A program made the translations under genes and the position numbers. Below are positions 24,883 to 33,931 of a stretch of 64,000 nucleotides of DNA, piece after piece. The stretch comes from Bradyrhizobium septentrionale. GTDB taxonomy: Bacteria; Pseudomonadota; Alphaproteobacteria; Rhizobiales; Xanthobacteraceae. The notes beneath the pieces are model-generated. The model was not told where the DNA came from and did no database searches. It saw only the letters and a list, made by a program, of their open reading frames with translations. The stretch is taken from contig NZ_CP088285.1 of assembly GCF_011516645.4 (NCBI RefSeq), positions 3,614,501 through 3,678,500 on the forward strand, read 5' to 3'. Positions within the stretch are counted from its first letter, which is position 1. Each line of letters begins with the position of its first letter.

Positions 24883-25275
24883 ATGTCATCGTCGGTGTCG
24901 GTTGGTGCCCTGGTGGGATGGATGTTGCTTCTCACCGCGAAGCACATCATCGCCGACTTCATGCTGCAGAACGCCTGGATGGCGATCGGCAAGGACCAGA
25001 AGACCGGCTGGGCGCTGCCGCTGCTCGCGCATTGCCTGGTGCATCTGGCGGTCGCGCTGGCCCTGATCCTGGTGGTGGCGCCGCGGTTCTGGTACGTCGC
25101 CTTCGTCGACTTCGTGATCCACATCATCGTCGACCGGTGCAAGGGAATCTGCGCCTCGCATTTCGGCGTGACGCTGGAGTCAGGCCATCCCTGGTTCTGG
25201 ACCCTGATCGGGGTCGACCAGGCGCTGCACCACCTCACCGGCTTCGCGCTGTCGATCTACATGGCCGCGAACTGA
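24883..25275 (+). CDS. DUF3307 membrane protein
   Basis: 130 residues from ATG 24883 (TTG at 24868 is in frame). Motifs AKHIIADFMLQNAWMA, LLAHCLVHLAVALALILVV, VDFVIHIIVDRCKG and IGVDQALHHLTGFALSIY match DUF3307, a family of small inner-membrane proteins with conserved His/Asp pairs reminiscent of membrane hydrolases. About four membrane segments. Function unknown. Confidence 0.8.
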   Translation: MSSSVSVGALVGWMLLLTAKHIIADFMLQNAWMAIGKDQKTGWALPLLAHCLVHLAVALALILVVAPRFWYVAFVDFVIHIIVDRCKGICASHFGVTLESGHPWFWTLIGVDQALHHLTGFALSIYMAAN

Positions 25276-25446
25276 GCGGCGCGCGGACCTTATCTTCTCT
25301 CCTTTCGAATCACTGACCATCCGCCCGCGGCGGCGCGGATGTGATTCGCCTGCAACGGGCAAGGGGCCCCGGAAACGACCGGAGGCCGTGGTTAACCTTT
25401 CGTTAGAGGATTGCGCGGCATCTTCCGGATCAAGGGGGATTTGCAA

Positions 25447-25848
25447 ATGTTTTCAAGCCGCGACGCATTCGAGAACGATGCCTGCCCAGTTGCGGACGAC
25501 CTGCTCGGCCAGATGTACCGCGCCAATCCCAACGGGCTTTCGCTGCTGGTCGCCAATGTCGCGCCCGACGCCAGGGCGAGGCTGGCGCTATTCTGCTATC
25601 GCCGCAGCCATCTGCACGCACTCGCGGTGGCGATTGCGTCGAGCTGCACCGAGCGCGAGCTGATCAATTTCGGCGGCCGCGTCGGGTCGACGCTCTACGC
25701 GCTGGCGCGTGAACCGGCCCGCGTTGCGACCGTCTCGCATGGCGGCCGCAAGCCGATCACGCTGTCGACCAAGCCGCTGTCGACCTTCGCGCCTGATGTC
25801 GATGATGAGCTCGACGACGAGGAGTTCACCGCGACGGTGACGGCTTAA
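25447..25848 (+). CDS. Hypothetical protein
   Basis: 133 residues from ATG 25447, supported by GGGGG 9 nt upstream. The N-terminal half is helical (SRDAFENDACPVADDLLGQMY, RLALFCYRRSHLHALAVAIAS) and the C-terminus is acidic (DVDDELDDEEFTA). No family recognised. Its stop overlaps the stop of the convergent YkgJ-type gene by a few bases. Confidence 0.6.
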   Translation: MFSSRDAFENDACPVADDLLGQMYRANPNGLSLLVANVAPDARARLALFCYRRSHLHALAVAIASSCTERELINFGGRVGSTLYALAREPARVATVSHGGRKPITLSTKPLSTFAPDVDDELDDEEFTATVTA

Positions 25849-26180
25849 GCCGGCTGCGCGCTCGGAATGAGCGGCAGCCCGTGCCGGCGCCGTGCCATCG
25901 CGCATTCCGCGTCGCCCGGCAAGCAGGTGCGGCACACTTCCGGCCGCACCGCATAGACCTCGCAGCGCGTTGCCTCTCCCACCCGCCCCGACAGCGCCGA
26001 GCAGCGATCGCCGTCGCAGCGCATCCCTGACTGTCGCGTGTTGACGAATTGCGGCGGGATCAGCTCGAGCTGCGCATCGTCCTCGACGGTGAAGCGCGGC
26101 CAGTTCTCCGAATAGCTGCAGCAGGCGCCGCAGGACTGGCAGGGGCTTGCCTCCGTCGCATCGATGTCACTGTCGGCCAT
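25845..26180 (-). CDS. YkgJ family cysteine cluster protein
   Basis: 111 residues with the CxxCxxCC signature CQSCGACC (about residues 14-21), further cysteines in MRCDGDRCSAL and CEVYAVRPEVCRTC. The family is thought to bind zinc or an iron-sulfur cluster; members are annotated YkgJ or FliB-like. ATG at 26180 overlaps the stop of the upstream WYL regulator gene (ATGA), so the two are translationally coupled and probably one operon. Confidence 0.87.
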   Translation of the reverse strand: MADSDIDATEASPCQSCGACCSYSENWPRFTVEDDAQLELIPPQFVNTRQSGMRCDGDRCSALSGRVGEATRCEVYAVRPEVCRTCLPGDAECAMARRRHGLPLIPSAQPA

Positions 26181-26878
26181 CAGGTGTCCCTCGGCGCTTC
26201 CCACACCAGGCTGCGCCGCCAGCGCGCCCTGAGCAGGTCGCGCCGCTCCGGATATTGTTCGTCGTGATAGACAGCGGTGACCACGCGGTCGGTGCGAAAG
26301 CTGCGAAAGTCCTTGCGCAGCTCGCACCAGGCGGCGAGCAGCCGCACCGCCTCGTGATAGCCGACCGCGATCGGCCAGACCGTGCGCTCGCTATCGCGGC
26401 CATGCTCGTCGCGATAGTTCAGCGTGATCTTCTTGCCCTCGTGGATCTGGCTGCGGGTCCTGACCATGTCGATGCGGTCGGGCTCCCGGTTCCAGGCCGA
26501 GCGGGCGCGGCTCGCCGGCTCCAGCACGAACGGCCGCAGGCGGTCGGGCACGGTCTCGGCGATCTTGGCCATCAGGTCCTCGGCCGCGCGCGCCAATGCC
26601 GGATCGGCATGTCCGACCACCCATTGCGCGCCGAGCACGCAGGCCTCGATCTCGTCGGGTGTCAGCATCAAGGGCGGCAGGTCGAAACCCTTCTCCAGGA
26701 TGTAGCCCATGCCGGCCTCGCCGCGGATCGGCACCCGCTGCTCGATCAGGCTGGCGATGTCGCGATAGATCGTCCGCTTCGATGTCTCGAGCTCGGCTGC
26801 GATCGCATCCGCGGTCAAGGGCTTACGGGTGCGGCGGAGCACCTGGATGATCTGAAACAGCCGGTCGGCGCGTCTCAT
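26180..26878 (-). CDS. WYL-domain transcriptional regulator (YafY type)
   Basis: 232 residues: MRRADRLFQIIQVLRRTRKPLTADAIA with ELETSKRTIYRDIASLIEQRV is the DeoR-like helix-turn-helix, then the WYL region WPIAVGYHEAVRLLAAWCELRKDFRSFR. ATG 26878 gives the family start; an upstream extension is rejected as it has unrelated composition. It diverges from a small gene and a GST gene whose upstream regions carry two near-identical dyads, the likely operators. A paralogous regulator/GST pair lies at 10.2-12.0 kb. Confidence 0.9.
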   Translation of the reverse strand: MRRADRLFQIIQVLRRTRKPLTADAIAAELETSKRTIYRDIASLIEQRVPIRGEAGMGYILEKGFDLPPLMLTPDEIEACVLGAQWVVGHADPALARAAEDLMAKIAETVPDRLRPFVLEPASRARSAWNREPDRIDMVRTRSQIHEGKKITLNYRDEHGRDSERTVWPIAVGYHEAVRLLAAWCELRKDFRSFRTDRVVTAVYHDEQYPERRDLLRARWRRSLVWEAPRDT

Positions 26879-27014
26879 GGCAGTTCTCTTCGTCGCTCTC
26901 TTCTCAGGTCTGTTCTGAGGTCTCTTGGCCGCTGTCTTGACGAGTGTCTTACAACCATCTCGGCAGCTCTGTTGGTCGCTCGGCGCGTCGGCTTTTCTGC
27001 GTCCCGTCTGTCTG

Positions 27015-27038
27015 CTGCTGACAGCATGTTGGCAGCAG
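27015..27038. promoter_or_regulatory. Operator-like dyad 1 of the second WYL/GST pair
   Basis: CTGCTGACA-N6-TGGCAGCAG (8 of 9 arm positions pair). It lies between the divergent WYL regulator gene and the 77-residue protein gene, and matches the dyad at 27312-27335 in 22 of 24 positions. Confidence 0.75.
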
Positions 27039-27084
27039 GTGGGGGCTATATCAGGACAACACCTCAAGTGAAGGGAATTTGTCC

Positions 27085-27318
27085 ATGACGAATCTTGATG
27101 AACTCAGTTTCCGGCAAGCGCAGAGCTTCGCGCTGGAACAACTGGTCACGGTCTACTCCACCTCCGGCGACCTGCGCTGGGCCCTGGTTGCGCTGGTCGC
27201 ACAGTCGATCGGCGCTGCCTGGTCCTACGGGCGGGCACGGCTGGTCAAGCGCGTTCGCGAGGCGGTTCGCCGCCTCGCACCGGTCGGCCCGCTCGACAGT
27301 GAATGCCACTACTGCTGA
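27085..27318 (+). CDS. Small hypothetical protein in the WYL/GST locus
   Basis: 77 residues from ATG 27085 with AAGGGAA 8-13 nt upstream (TTG at 27079 is in frame). Contains LEQLVTVYSTSGDLRWALVAL and VAQSIGAAWSYGRARLVKRV; probably helical, no clear membrane anchor. No family recognised. Both flanks carry the same operator-like dyad, and the second overlaps its last codons, so it may be a regulated member of the WYL locus. Confidence 0.55.
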   Translation: MTNLDELSFRQAQSFALEQLVTVYSTSGDLRWALVALVAQSIGAAWSYGRARLVKRVREAVRRLAPVGPLDSECHYC

Positions 27319-27335
27319 CACCATGCTGGCAGCAG
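27312..27335. promoter_or_regulatory. Operator-like dyad 2, upstream of the GST gene
   Basis: CTGCTGACA-N6-TGGCAGCAG, arms identical to those of dyad 1. It ends 47 bp before the GST start codon. Confidence 0.75.
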
Positions 27336-27382
27336 GGGGCCGCTAGCTTCACTTCACGACCACAGGCGATCGGGAGCTTCAT

Positions 27383-28114
27383 ATGATTACGCTTTTTGGC
27401 TTTGGCACGGGTTTCGGCTTGCCTGAAATCAGCCCTTTCGTGACCAAAACCGAGGTCCAGCTCAAGATGGCCGGGCTCGCTTACGTCAAGGAAAAGGCGA
27501 TGCCGCCGGCCTCTCCCAAGGGCCAGCTGCCCTTCATCGCCGATGACGGCGAGACGATCGCCGATTCGACCTTCATCCGTGCCCATATCGAGGGCAAATA
27601 CGGTTTCGATTTCGACGCGCCGCTGAGCCTGCAGGCGCGCGCTCAGGCCTGGGCCTTCGAGCGCATGATCGAGCATCACGTCTACTGGGCGCTGGTCGGT
27701 GCGCGCTGGGTCGACGACACCAATTTCGCCAAGGGCCCGGCACACTTCTTCGACGGCGCGCCCGATCACATGCGCGACAAGCTGCGCGAGGACGCCCAGT
27801 TCCGCGTTGCCGAGAACTATCTGTTGAGCGGACTCGGCCGACATGGGCCCGACGAGGACGTCGATCTCGCGCTCCGCTCGCTGTTTGCGCTGTCGGTCCA
27901 GCTCGGCGACAAGCCGTATCTGATGGGCAACGCGCCCTGCGGCACCGACGCCACCGCGTTCGGCGCGCTGGCGGGAATCCTGACGCCGTTCTTCGATTCG
28001 CCGCTGCGCGAGCGCACCGAGAAGTTCGACAATCTCACCGCCTATGTCGGCCGGATGATGCAGCAATACTATCCGGAATTCGCCTGGGCGCCGCTGCAGC
28101 AGCAGGCCGCCTAG
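27383..28114 (+). CDS. Glutathione S-transferase family protein, metaxin/Fax-like
   Basis: 243 residues. N-terminal thioredoxin-like part MITLFGFGTGFGLPEISPFV and KGQLPFIADDGETIADSTFIRAHIE, C-terminal helical part with YLMGNAPCGTDATAFGALAGIL, typical of the GST subgroup that includes failed-axon-connections and metaxin-like proteins. The usual catalytic Ser/Cys/Tyr position is not obvious, so activity toward glutathione is uncertain. Its stop overlaps the convergent flavoprotein gene by 4 bp. Likely controlled by the WYL regulator through the dyads upstream. Confidence 0.87.
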   Translation: MITLFGFGTGFGLPEISPFVTKTEVQLKMAGLAYVKEKAMPPASPKGQLPFIADDGETIADSTFIRAHIEGKYGFDFDAPLSLQARAQAWAFERMIEHHVYWALVGARWVDDTNFAKGPAHFFDGAPDHMRDKLREDAQFRVAENYLLSGLGRHGPDEDVDLALRSLFALSVQLGDKPYLMGNAPCGTDATAFGALAGILTPFFDSPLRERTEKFDNLTAYVGRMMQQYYPEFAWAPLQQQAA

Positions 28115-28746
28115 CTCGTTGCGGCGGGAGCGGGCTGGCCCTTCAGTGCGGCCAGCTCGGCCTCGAGCTCGGCAATGCGCTGGTCGCGCGAGGCGAGCGC
28201 CGTCGCCACGTCGGCGGCGTCGAATTTCTGCGGAATGTGCTGCGGGCAGTTGGTGTCCCACGCCGCGACCTTGAACAGGATCACCTGTTCGGGCCGCGCC
28301 CGATAGCCCTGCGGCATCAGCGAGCGCATCAGCGCCGGATCGTCTTCCACCACGCGCGCCTCGCCCCAGATCTTCACGCGCTGCCGGTACGCATAGTTCA
28401 TCACGAAGATATAGGCCTTCGGGTTCTCCGAGAGATTGCCCTGGGTGATGAACTGCCGGTTGCCGCTGTAATCGGCGAACGCGATGGAGTGCTTGTCGAG
28501 GACCTTGATGAACCCCTTCGGCCCGCCGCGATGCTGGATGTAGGGCTGGCCGTCGGCCGAGGCAGTCGCGAGATAGAAGCTGTTGGTGTTGGCGAGGAAG
28601 GCCGCGAGGGTTTCATCGACCTCGGTGCGCCAGCCGCCATGTGCCTCGACCTCGGCATAGGTATCGCGCGAACCCTTGCGGGTCTGGATCGCCTTCACGG
28701 CAGGCGTGAACCCGACATCGCTCGGATAGCTGCGAACGTCTGACAT
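28111..28746 (-). CDS. Pyridoxamine 5'-phosphate oxidase family (FMN-binding split-barrel) protein
   Basis: 211 residues. The split-barrel core reads FYLATASADGQPYIQHRGGPKGFIKVLD, FADYSGNRQFITQGNLSENPKAYIFVMN and RVKIWGEARVVEDD; QPYIQHRGG is typical of this flavin/F420/heme-binding superfamily. A C-terminal heptad-rich helix (ASRDQRIAELEAELAALKG) may form a coiled coil. It diverges from a LysR gene, its likely regulator. Natural substrate unknown. Confidence 0.88.
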   Translation of the reverse strand: MSDVRSYPSDVGFTPAVKAIQTRKGSRDTYAEVEAHGGWRTEVDETLAAFLANTNSFYLATASADGQPYIQHRGGPKGFIKVLDKHSIAFADYSGNRQFITQGNLSENPKAYIFVMNYAYRQRVKIWGEARVVEDDPALMRSLMPQGYRARPEQVILFKVAAWDTNCPQHIPQKFDAADVATALASRDQRIAELEAELAALKGQPAPAATS

Positions 28747-28823
28747 CTGAGCCTCCCGATGCGGGCGCCAAAGCGGTCGTCCTAGCGCTCCAACATGGGT
28801 ATTTCCGGATCGTAGGCAATCTT

Positions 28824-28864
28824 GTGAATTGACACTTCACTGTTGCCGATTATGCAATAGTGCC
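28824..28864. promoter_or_regulatory. Divergent LysR promoter/operator region
   Basis: GTGAA-N7-TTCAC (28824-28840) is a dyad of LysR-box type. Overlapping it, TTGACA (28829-28834) and TATGCA (28851-28856) form a plausible sigma-70 promoter whose start site would fall at or within a few nt of the lysR ATG (28865), suggesting a leaderless or near-leaderless mRNA. Confidence 0.5.
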
Positions 28865-29758
28865 ATGGACCGGATCGACGCCATGCAGGCCTTTGTCGCG
28901 GTGGCGGATCTCGAGGGTTTTGCCCCCGCCGCCCGCAAGCTCGGCCTGTCGCCCTCCGCCATCACGCGGCTGATTGCGGCGCTGGAAGAACGGCTGGGGG
29001 CGCGGCTGCTGCAGCGGACCACGCGGCAGGTGACGCTGACCGACGCCGGCTCACGCTATCTGGAGCGCGCGCGACGGATCCTTGCCGACGTCGAGGAGGC
29101 CGAGGACGCGGTGGAGAGCGAGCGCACCCGTCCCGAGGGCCGCTTGGTGATCTCGGCGCCGTTCGGGTTCGGGCGGCTCCATGTCAGCCCGGTCGTGAGC
29201 GTCTACCTGAAGCGCTATCCCGATGTCGGTGTCGACCTGCGGCTGTCGGACCGCAGGATCAACCTCGTCGAGGACGGCGTCGACCTCGCGGTCAGGCTCG
29301 GGCACCTGCCGGATTCGACGCTGATTGCGCGGCATGTCGGCCAGATGCGCCGCATCGTGGTGGCGTCGGCCGGCTATCTCAAGCTCCGCGGCGAGCCGAA
29401 GCGGCCGGCTGATCTCACCGCCCATGACACGATCCAGTTCGGCGCCATGACCGCGACGCCGGATTGGCGCTTCATGGAGAATGGGCAGGAGATTCGCATC
29501 ACGCCCACGCCGCGCTTCACCAGCAACAGTTCGGATGCGGCCATCCAGTACGCCGAGCAGGACGGCGGACTGACGCGGGTGATGGCCTACCAGGCCGCCG
29601 AATCGCTGAAAGCGCGGCGGCTCCGGATCGTGCTCGCGGAGTTCGAGCAGCCGGCGGTGCCGATCCACGTCGTCTATCCGACCACGCGGCTGCTGTCCGC
29701 CAAGGTGCGGACCTTCATCGATCTCGTCACCGAGATCACCGACTGGCACTTCGGTTAG
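28865..29758 (+). CDS. LysR family transcriptional regulator
   Basis: 297 residues. MDRIDAMQAFVAVADLEGFA-PAARKLGLSPSAITRLIAALEERLGARLLQRTTR is the LysR winged helix-turn-helix, followed by the two-lobed effector domain (GRLVISAPFGFGRLHVSPVV, DLAVRLGHLPDSTLIARHVG). ATG 28865 fits the family start exactly; no Shine-Dalgarno is visible, in line with the promoter placement. It likely activates the divergent flavoprotein gene. Effector unknown. Confidence 0.92.
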   Translation: MDRIDAMQAFVAVADLEGFAPAARKLGLSPSAITRLIAALEERLGARLLQRTTRQVTLTDAGSRYLERARRILADVEEAEDAVESERTRPEGRLVISAPFGFGRLHVSPVVSVYLKRYPDVGVDLRLSDRRINLVEDGVDLAVRLGHLPDSTLIARHVGQMRRIVVASAGYLKLRGEPKRPADLTAHDTIQFGAMTATPDWRFMENGQEIRITPTPRFTSNSSDAAIQYAEQDGGLTRVMAYQAAESLKARRLRIVLAEFEQPAVPIHVVYPTTRLLSAKVRTFIDLVTEITDWHFG

Positions 29759-29865
29759 CTAGAGCGTTTTCAAGCGAAGTGGACGCCGGTTCGCGTGAAG
29801 AAAACGCGTCAAAACAAAAAGCTAGAGCTTCGGTTCTGATTCATTCAGAACCGAAAATGCTCTAG
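29759..29865. repeat. Family G repeat, copy 2 (107 bp)
   Basis: Begins CTAGAGCGTTTTCAAGCGAA and ends CCGAAAATGCTCTAG, nearly identical to 10141-10246. Again placed between convergent genes. Confidence 0.85.
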
Positions 29866-29878
29866 CGCAAGTGGCCCG

Positions 29879-30370
29879 TCATTTGGCGTCCTTGTTCAGT
29901 TCGATGGTGACCTGCGACAGCCAGGAGCCGGGCGCTTCCATCACGAACGACTGGTGGTCGCCCTTGGTTCGGATCGTCACCAGCGCGGCAACCGTCTCGC
30001 CCTCGATGCGCGCCTCGATCAGTCCGTCAGAGTTGGTCCCCGAGATTTTGCCGCCCTGCCGGTACTCGCTCTCGAACCGGTTGCCCGAAAGCTGCGTTTC
30101 GTTCTGTTCGATGTTTGCGGACAGCGACATCTTGTAGGCATCGCTTGCGCATCGGAGATCCAGACTGATCGCCCTGCCTGGCTTGGTGACGTTGTAGGCG
30201 ACCTTGCAGCGGACCTTCTCCCAGTCCCCGTTCGAGGGCTTCATCGATCCGGATCCGGACCAACCGCCCGCCAGGCTGTCCAGACTTGTCGCCGCATATG
30301 ACGAACTTGAGGTCACCAGTGCGAGGCACGCCGCGATGCTGGTTCGCACCATCCAAAATTTCCAAGACAT
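29879..30370 (-). CDS. Secreted hypothetical protein
   Basis: 163 residues with a signal peptide (MVRTSIAACLALVTSSSSYA, cleavage before ATSLD). The mature part is beta-rich with SLAGGWSGSGSMKPSNGDWEK, two Cys residues (VRCKVAYN, LDLRCASD) that could form a disulfide, and SGNRFESEYRQGGKISG. Lipocalin-like or small periplasmic beta-barrel proteins look like this, but I recognise no family. Confidence 0.7.
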   Translation of the reverse strand: MSWKFWMVRTSIAACLALVTSSSSYAATSLDSLAGGWSGSGSMKPSNGDWEKVRCKVAYNVTKPGRAISLDLRCASDAYKMSLSANIEQNETQLSGNRFESEYRQGGKISGTNSDGLIEARIEGETVAALVTIRTKGDHQSFVMEAPGSWLSQVTIELNKDAK

Positions 30371-30508
30371 TTGAGCCGATCTCCAAATCGCAATGCGATT
30401 GATCCTACCCGCGCCCGGTCGTGGAGATATGGCGGCGACGTTAAGAGATGTTGCGGAATTTGCCTTTCTGTTTACCGCGGCAAGCCGGGCGCTCCGCTTC
30501 AGAGCACC

Positions 30509-30964
30509 TCAAGTCACGGGCGCCTTCTTCGGCACCACGCGGAACGTGCCGTTGGCGCGCGCGATCGTGACGCCATCGGCCTTGATCAGGCTCTGCGCGA
30601 AGCAGATCGTGCTGCCGGTCTTGATCACGTCGCTCTCGATCGCGAGCCACTGCCCGACATTGGCGGAGCCGACGAAATCGACCGCGAGCGAGATCGTCAC
30701 GAACGAGGTGGTCCAGCCGGTCGCCTGTCCGCAGCTATAGCCCATCGCGTTGTCGGCGAGTGCGGCGATCAGGCCGCCATGGATCAGGCCGCGGCCGTTG
30801 GTGTGCGGCCGGGCGAGCCGCAGGCCGATGATGACGGCCCGTTCGGTCTTCTTTTGGTAAAGCGGTTCCCAGGGCTCCGTGAGCGGGCTCTTGCGGAACA
30901 GCGGCTCGAAGCCTTGAGGGACGTCTTGGGGGATATCGGGGGCGACGGAAGCATTGGTGGTCAT
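30509..30964 (-). CDS. PaaI family hotdog thioesterase
   Basis: 151 residues with the hotdog motif HTNGRGLIHGGLIAALADNAMGYSC, where HGG-x-x-x-x-x-D is the PaaI/type II thioesterase signature, then TISLAVDFVGSANVGQWL. It would hydrolyse an aromatic or medium-chain acyl-CoA (family knowledge). Located close to pobA but separated by a repeat, so a shared role in aromatic metabolism is only suggestive. Confidence 0.88.
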   Translation of the reverse strand: MTTNASVAPDIPQDVPQGFEPLFRKSPLTEPWEPLYQKKTERAVIIGLRLARPHTNGRGLIHGGLIAALADNAMGYSCGQATGWTTSFVTISLAVDFVGSANVGQWLAIESDVIKTGSTICFAQSLIKADGVTIARANGTFRVVPKKAPVT

Positions 30965-31107
30965 CTGAAGCTCGCATATGGCGTTGCGTTGACGCTATTG
31001 AACGCGATGTCGATGACGGTTTCACCGCCTACAAAGTTTTAAACGGGATTCGCGTGGGTGTTTGAAAGCGTCATCGACGACTGCCTAGCGCAAGTAGATA
31101 CTATCCC

Positions 31108-31234
31108 CGTCATCCTGAGGTGCTCGCCTCTTCGGCGAGCCTCGAAGGATGAATCGGCCACCAGTCGGGCCGTGCATCCTTCGAGGCTCGCCCAGCGGCG
31201 CAAGTGCGCCGCAAGCTCGCACCTCAGGATGACG
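31108..31234. repeat. Intergenic palindromic repeat, family B
   Basis: Begins CGTCATCCTGAGGTGCTCGC and ends GCTCGCACCTCAGGATGACG; inner arms CTCGAAGGATGAATCGGCC and CATCCTTCGAGG. Confidence 0.8.
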
Positions 31235-31299
31235 GGTCCAGTACGCGCGCCGTCGATGGGCACGCCGCGCCTTACCCGGCCTAGGTCCGCGGATCTCGC

Positions 31300-32529
<1,230 letters not shown>

Positions 32530-32534
32530 TCAAC

Positions 32535-32571
32535 TTGCCAAGGCAACTATATCATATAGCCGTTCTGGCAA
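32535..32571. promoter_or_regulatory. Nested 37-bp dyad in the pobA/TRAP divergent region
   Basis: TTGCCA-N6-CTATAT-C-ATATAG-N6-TGGCAA: two perfect inverted repeats share one centre at 32553. It lies about 65 bp upstream of the pobA start and stands out as AT-rich. Best explained as an operator for a dimeric or tetrameric regulator. Confidence 0.7.
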
Positions 32572-32681
32572 AGGGCGTTTCGCCCAGGAAATGCATTCGC
32601 CGCAATGCGAGATGCACAGGGCGGAGGTGCGACGAGGCGTCCTGCCAGCGGATTTCGGCTTGAATATGCGCTCGAATTAGA

Positions 32682-32691
32682 TAACATGTTA
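32682..32691. promoter_or_regulatory. Palindrome TAACATGTTA upstream of the TRAP receptor gene
   Basis: Perfect 10-bp palindrome, 47 bp before the start codon of the TRAP receptor gene, in a short AT-rich patch. Could be an operator or part of the promoter. Confidence 0.4.
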
Positions 32692-32737
32692 AGTAATGAG
32701 GCGGGTACCAAGCCCGTCCTGGAGAGGAGGAGACGTG

Positions 32738-33759
32738 ATGAGGAATAAATTGTTGGCCCTGCTGATGGCCGCGGCCCTTGTGCCGGCCGCTGCTCCCGCC
32801 GTGGCGCAGGACAAGACCGTCTATCTCAAAGTGTCGCTATGGGTGCCGCCGGCACATCCGCTGGTGCCGGCGACGCAGGCCTGGGCCGCCGACATCGACA
32901 AGGCATCGGGCGGCACCATCAAGGTCACCGTGTTCCCCTCCGAGCAGCTCGGCAAGGCGTTCGACCATTACGACATGGCGCGCGACGGCATCGCCGATGT
33001 CACCTATGTCAATCCCGGCTATCAGCCCGGCCGCTTCCCGATCGCGGCTGCCGGCCAGCTTCCGTTCGTGTTCTCGGACGGCAAGAAGGGCACGCTCGCG
33101 CTGAACGAGTGGTACCACAAATACGCGCCGACCGAGATGAAGGACACCAAGCTGTGCTTCGCCTTCATCCACGATCCGGGTGCGCTGCACGGCAAGAAGA
33201 AGATCCTGTTGCCGAGCGACCTCTCTGGCGTGAAGGTGCGTCCGGCGCAGAGCACCATCGGCGAGATGGTCAAGATGTTCGGCGGCACCAATGTGCAAGC
33301 CTCCGCGCCGGAATCGCGCGACGCGATCGAGCGCGGCGTGGCCGACGAGATCACCTTCCCTGGGGCTCGATCTTCCTGTTCGGCATCGACAAGGTGGTGA
33401 AGTATCATATGGACGTGCCGCTCTATTCGACCGTGTTCACCTACAACATCAACCTCGCCAAATATAAATCGATGTCGGACGCCCAGAAGAAGGTGATCGA
33501 CGATCACTGCACGCCGGAGTGGGCCTCCAAGGTCACCGACCCCTGGACCGATTTCGAAGCCAATGGCCGCACCAAGATGAAGGCGCTGGAAGGCCACGAG
33601 GTCTATCCGCTGACCGCGGACCAGCTCGCCGAGTGGAAGAAGGCGGTCAAGCCGCTGCGCGACAGCTGGGCCGAGGCCGTGAAGAAGGCCGGCGGTGACG
33701 CGGAAAAGATCGATGCCGATCTGCAGGCCACGCTGAAGAAGTACGAGGCGGGGATCTGA
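32738..33759 (+). pseudogene. TRAP transporter DctP-family solute-binding protein, frameshifted
   Basis: A signal peptide (MRNKLLALLMAAALVPAAAP) and the receptor body (TVYLKVSLWVPPAHPLVPA, GRFPIAAAGQLPFVFSDGK, GTNVQASAPESRDAIERG) run in one frame up to about 33360; the rest (GSIFLFGIDKVVKYHMDVPL to LKKYEAGI) is in the +1-shifted frame. At 33358-33366 the sequence TTCCCTGGGG lacks one C relative to what would encode FPWGS. Apart from this the gene is full length (about 340 residues) and the strong GGAGAGGAGG ribosome site is intact. Either a fresh mutation or a homopolymer error. It heads a TRAP operon with both permeases. Confidence 0.88.
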
Positions 33760-33765
33760 TTGCGC

Positions 33766-33912
33766 TACCCCTTCACCTCTCCCCGCTTGCGGGGAGAGGT
33801 CGGATCGCATCGTCAGATGCGATCCGGGTGAGGGGGTACAGGTCTCACCGCATTCACGACTCGTGGAAGCAGCCCCTCACCCCAACCCTCTCCCCGCAAG
33901 AGCGGGGCGAGG
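33766..33912. repeat. Family F repeats within the TRAP operon
   Basis: CCTCTCCCCGCTTGCGGGGA-GAGG and GGATCGCATCGTCAGATGCG-ATCC are hairpins, followed by CCCTCACCCCAACCCTCTCC-CCGCAAGAGCGGGG. The 172-bp spacer between receptor and small permease genes consists almost wholly of this repeat. Confidence 0.75.
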
Positions 33913-33931
33913 GAGCTCATCGAAGCAACGC

